Below the pieces are notes generated by a model that did no database searches, was not told the origin of the DNA, and worked only from the letters and a program-made list of their open reading frames with translations. Position numbers and translations under genes: made by a program. Positions 35,185 to 36,549 of a DNA stretch of 36,549 nt are shown here, one piece after another; the first letter of the stretch is position 1; the number at the start of each line of letters is the position of its first letter. This DNA is from Cupriavidus sp. UYMMa02A (GTDB lineage Bacteria; Pseudomonadota; Gammaproteobacteria; Burkholderiales; Burkholderiaceae): positions 1 through 36,549 of the forward strand of contig LRMT01000282.1 in the NCBI GenBank assembly GCA_001725945.1, written 5' to 3'.

Positions 35185-36430
35185 GCTGCCTCCGCGTAGG
35201 CGAAGGGAATGGGATTGGCAACAGGCACGTAGGCGGAGGCGCGGTCGGCACGCTGGAAGAAGCGGTTGCTGAAATTGGTCTTGGCCGGGAACGGGCTGCC
35301 GGCGAGCAATCCGTTGACGCGACGGGCCGAGGCCGCATTGCCGTAGCGATGCTGGTAGGTATGCAGGTGATGGCGCACGACCGACCACAGCCTCGCGGTC
35401 ATGGTCGGCCTGCCGGCACCCAGCTGGGCGATGACCTCGCACAGGTTGTTGACGAACAGGCAGTACGCCACCCGGTTCCAGCCCTGGTCTTCGTCGTACC
35501 ACAGCGAAGCCTGCGCACGTTCGCTGAGTTCCGGCATCGAGACGCGGGATGCGCGACGGGGTCAGCTTCACGCCTTCGAAGTCGCGCAGGAAGAGCTGCG
35601 TGGGCATGCCCTGCTGCAGCCCAAGCACCACGTTCTGCAGGTGCGGCTCGAAGATGACGCCGTGCGCGAAGAAGAGATGGAAGACCGGATAGATCAACTT
35701 CGCGACATAGGCTGAAAACCAGCGCTCGGTCATGGCGTCCAGCGGCGTCGCCGCCTGCGCGGCAAGCGCCGTCAGCAGCTGCTGCATGCGGGCTTCACCG
35801 TAGTAGTGGTTGCCGAACAGCGAGCCGGCCAGCAGGGGGACGCAGTCAGGCGCGCGCAGCGTATCCACGCTCCGGCGCAGAATCAGGCCGAAGCCTTCGA
35901 TGACCTGGCGATTCATCTCGACATCGGCGTGCTTGAAGTCCACCGACAGGAACGCCGGCTCTTCCATCAGTGCCAGGCCCGGGAACAGGCGTTCCAGATC
36001 GGGCAGCAGCGGCCGTAGCACGCGGTTGACGTGCATGGCGCTCTCAAGCTCGTACCATGCGTTCTTGCGCACGCAGTTGGTAATGCGGATGTTTAGCGAC
36101 AGCTTGTAAAAATACGGATTGCCCGGCTGGTACAGGGTGCGGATCGACGAGGTCGGGAAGAAGTCCGCGCCCTGCGTGCCCAGGTCCTGGATGCGGCCGC
36201 TCGCCAGGGCATCGCGCACGAGCGGATGCTCGCGCAGGTAGCTTGCCTGCCACGGGTGGACCGGCACCGCCACGCGGTCGGCACAGACGGTCGGGGCATT
36301 GGCCGCAATCAGCTGGTCGCAGCTGGCATCGAGCAGGGACTGCTGCGCGATATCGTCGCGCGCCACCGCGAACCATGCGAGCGGGAAGCGGGTGCGCAGC
36401 TCGGGTGAGTAGCGCAGCAGGTCAATGTCC
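35175..36430 (-). pseudogene. NIS siderophore synthetase (IucA/IucC family), 5'-truncated and frameshifted
   Basis: The first recognisable residues are LLRYSPELRTRFPLAWFAVA near 36410. Then CADRVAVPVHPWQASYLRE, TSSIRTLYQPGNPYFYKLSL, NIRITNCVRKNAWYELESAM, AHGVIFEPHLQNVVLGLQQG and FLRDFEGVKLTPSR, the ATP-grasp-like core of IucA/IucC enzymes. An extra C near 35560 breaks the frame, after which MPELSERAQASLWYDEDQGW leads to the end FAYAEAAWQ at 35175, overlapping sbnH by 10 bp. The N-terminal third is missing because a recombinase fragment begins at about 36433. The enzyme couples citrate or alpha-ketoglutarate to an amine in siderophore assembly; it is SbnC, SbnE or SbnF-like. Confidence 0.85.
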
Positions 36431-36432
36431 CG

Positions 36433-36549
36433 TCCAGCGTCTGCTACCGACTACTGCGACATTCGTCAGCTCGGCTGCGCGGCAGACGAGGCCCTAGCGA
36501 TGTTCAACCTCGCGATTGATAGCAAGCTGCGAGCGTGCGACTTCACACG
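36433..36549 (+). pseudogene. Tyrosine recombinase (integrase) fragment, runs off the window
   Basis: The plus frame reads CDIRQLGCAADEALAMF followed by NLAIDSKLRACDFT up to the last base. FNLAIDSKLRxCDL is the start of the catalytic domain (first Arg) of a common proteobacterial integrase family. The sequence before LAMF differs from the usual RDLA and may be decayed. Beyond 36549 it is unknown. Confidence 0.6.

Noticed and set aside
34372..36366. A 664-codon fusion of NIS synthetase and decarboxylase
   Set aside because: The synthetase frame is left at about 35560 by an extra base and the link to the decarboxylase is read out of frame. Motifs show two normal overlapping genes.
1..36549. 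CRISPR arrays, tRNA or rRNA genes
   Set aside because: No spaced direct repeats and no cloverleaf or rRNA-like sequence were found on reading both strands.

Overview
The window looks like a decayed accessory region of a high-GC betaproteobacterium, most likely Burkholderiaceae (Cupriavidus/Ralstonia type). This is inferred from the gene families seen: a NagG-type salicylate 5-hydroxylase with a NahR/NagR-like regulator, a staphyloferrin-B-like siderophore cluster, a Tat-dependent phospholipase C, and the IS3, IS5, IS30, IS110 and IS630 fragments. No rRNA, tRNA or CRISPR array was recognised.

Positions 1-11.9 kb are mostly transposon wreckage: truncated or frameshifted IS5, IS3, TniA-like, IS630, IS110 and IS30 pieces. 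Set among them are a frameshifted amino-acid-binding protein gene (about 3.0-3.7 kb) and a frameshifted DHA2-type MFS exporter (6.0-7.4 kb). From 7.65 to 10.4 kb the elements are stacked: an IS30 fragment is interrupted by a 583-bp internally deleted IS5/IS427-type element with a TAA duplication, an IS5 element abuts this at a CTAA site, and a complete IS3 element (9119-10393) cuts the IS5 element. Beyond that IS3 lie the stump of a tyrosine recombinase and a broken IS110.

Positions 12-16 kb hold gene remains: an unrecognised fragment, an intact aldose-1-epimerase-like gene, the 3' end of an acetoacetyl-CoA synthetase, an isochorismatase-like pseudogene, a PIN toxin fragment, and a tctA fragment fused to a ferredoxin-reductase fragment. 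Positions 15.9-18.9 kb are a salicylate-5-hydroxylase operon (nagG-nagH-ferredoxin-reductase, minus strand) facing a truncated nagR. Only nagG is intact. A group II intron (about 19.15-21.0 kb) follows; its reverse transcriptase has one in-frame amber codon.

Positions 21-26.3 kb hold a non-specific nuclease, a DnaQ-like exonuclease, a small hypothetical gene, a flavin-monooxygenase fragment, bluB and a histidine-kinase N-terminal fragment; most carry a frameshift. Positions 26.4-30.8 kb form the best preserved module: phospholipase C with an upstream small lipoprotein, divergent from a HAD-IIA phosphatase that meets an RpiR-family regulator tail to tail. Then come a livF remnant, an intact glycine-zipper membrane protein, and garD and LysR fragments. 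Positions 33.2-36.4 kb carry a siderophore operon (NIS synthetase, PLP decarboxylase, HpcH/HpaI-type citrate synthase). It is cut at its 5' end by a tyrosine-recombinase fragment that runs off the window.

Single-base indels, mostly in short G, C or A runs, break many otherwise well conserved genes. Whether this is true decay or base-calling error decides how much of this region is functional. I did not find a convincing new system. The PLC/lipoprotein/HAD/RpiR module and the structured nag control region are the best leads.
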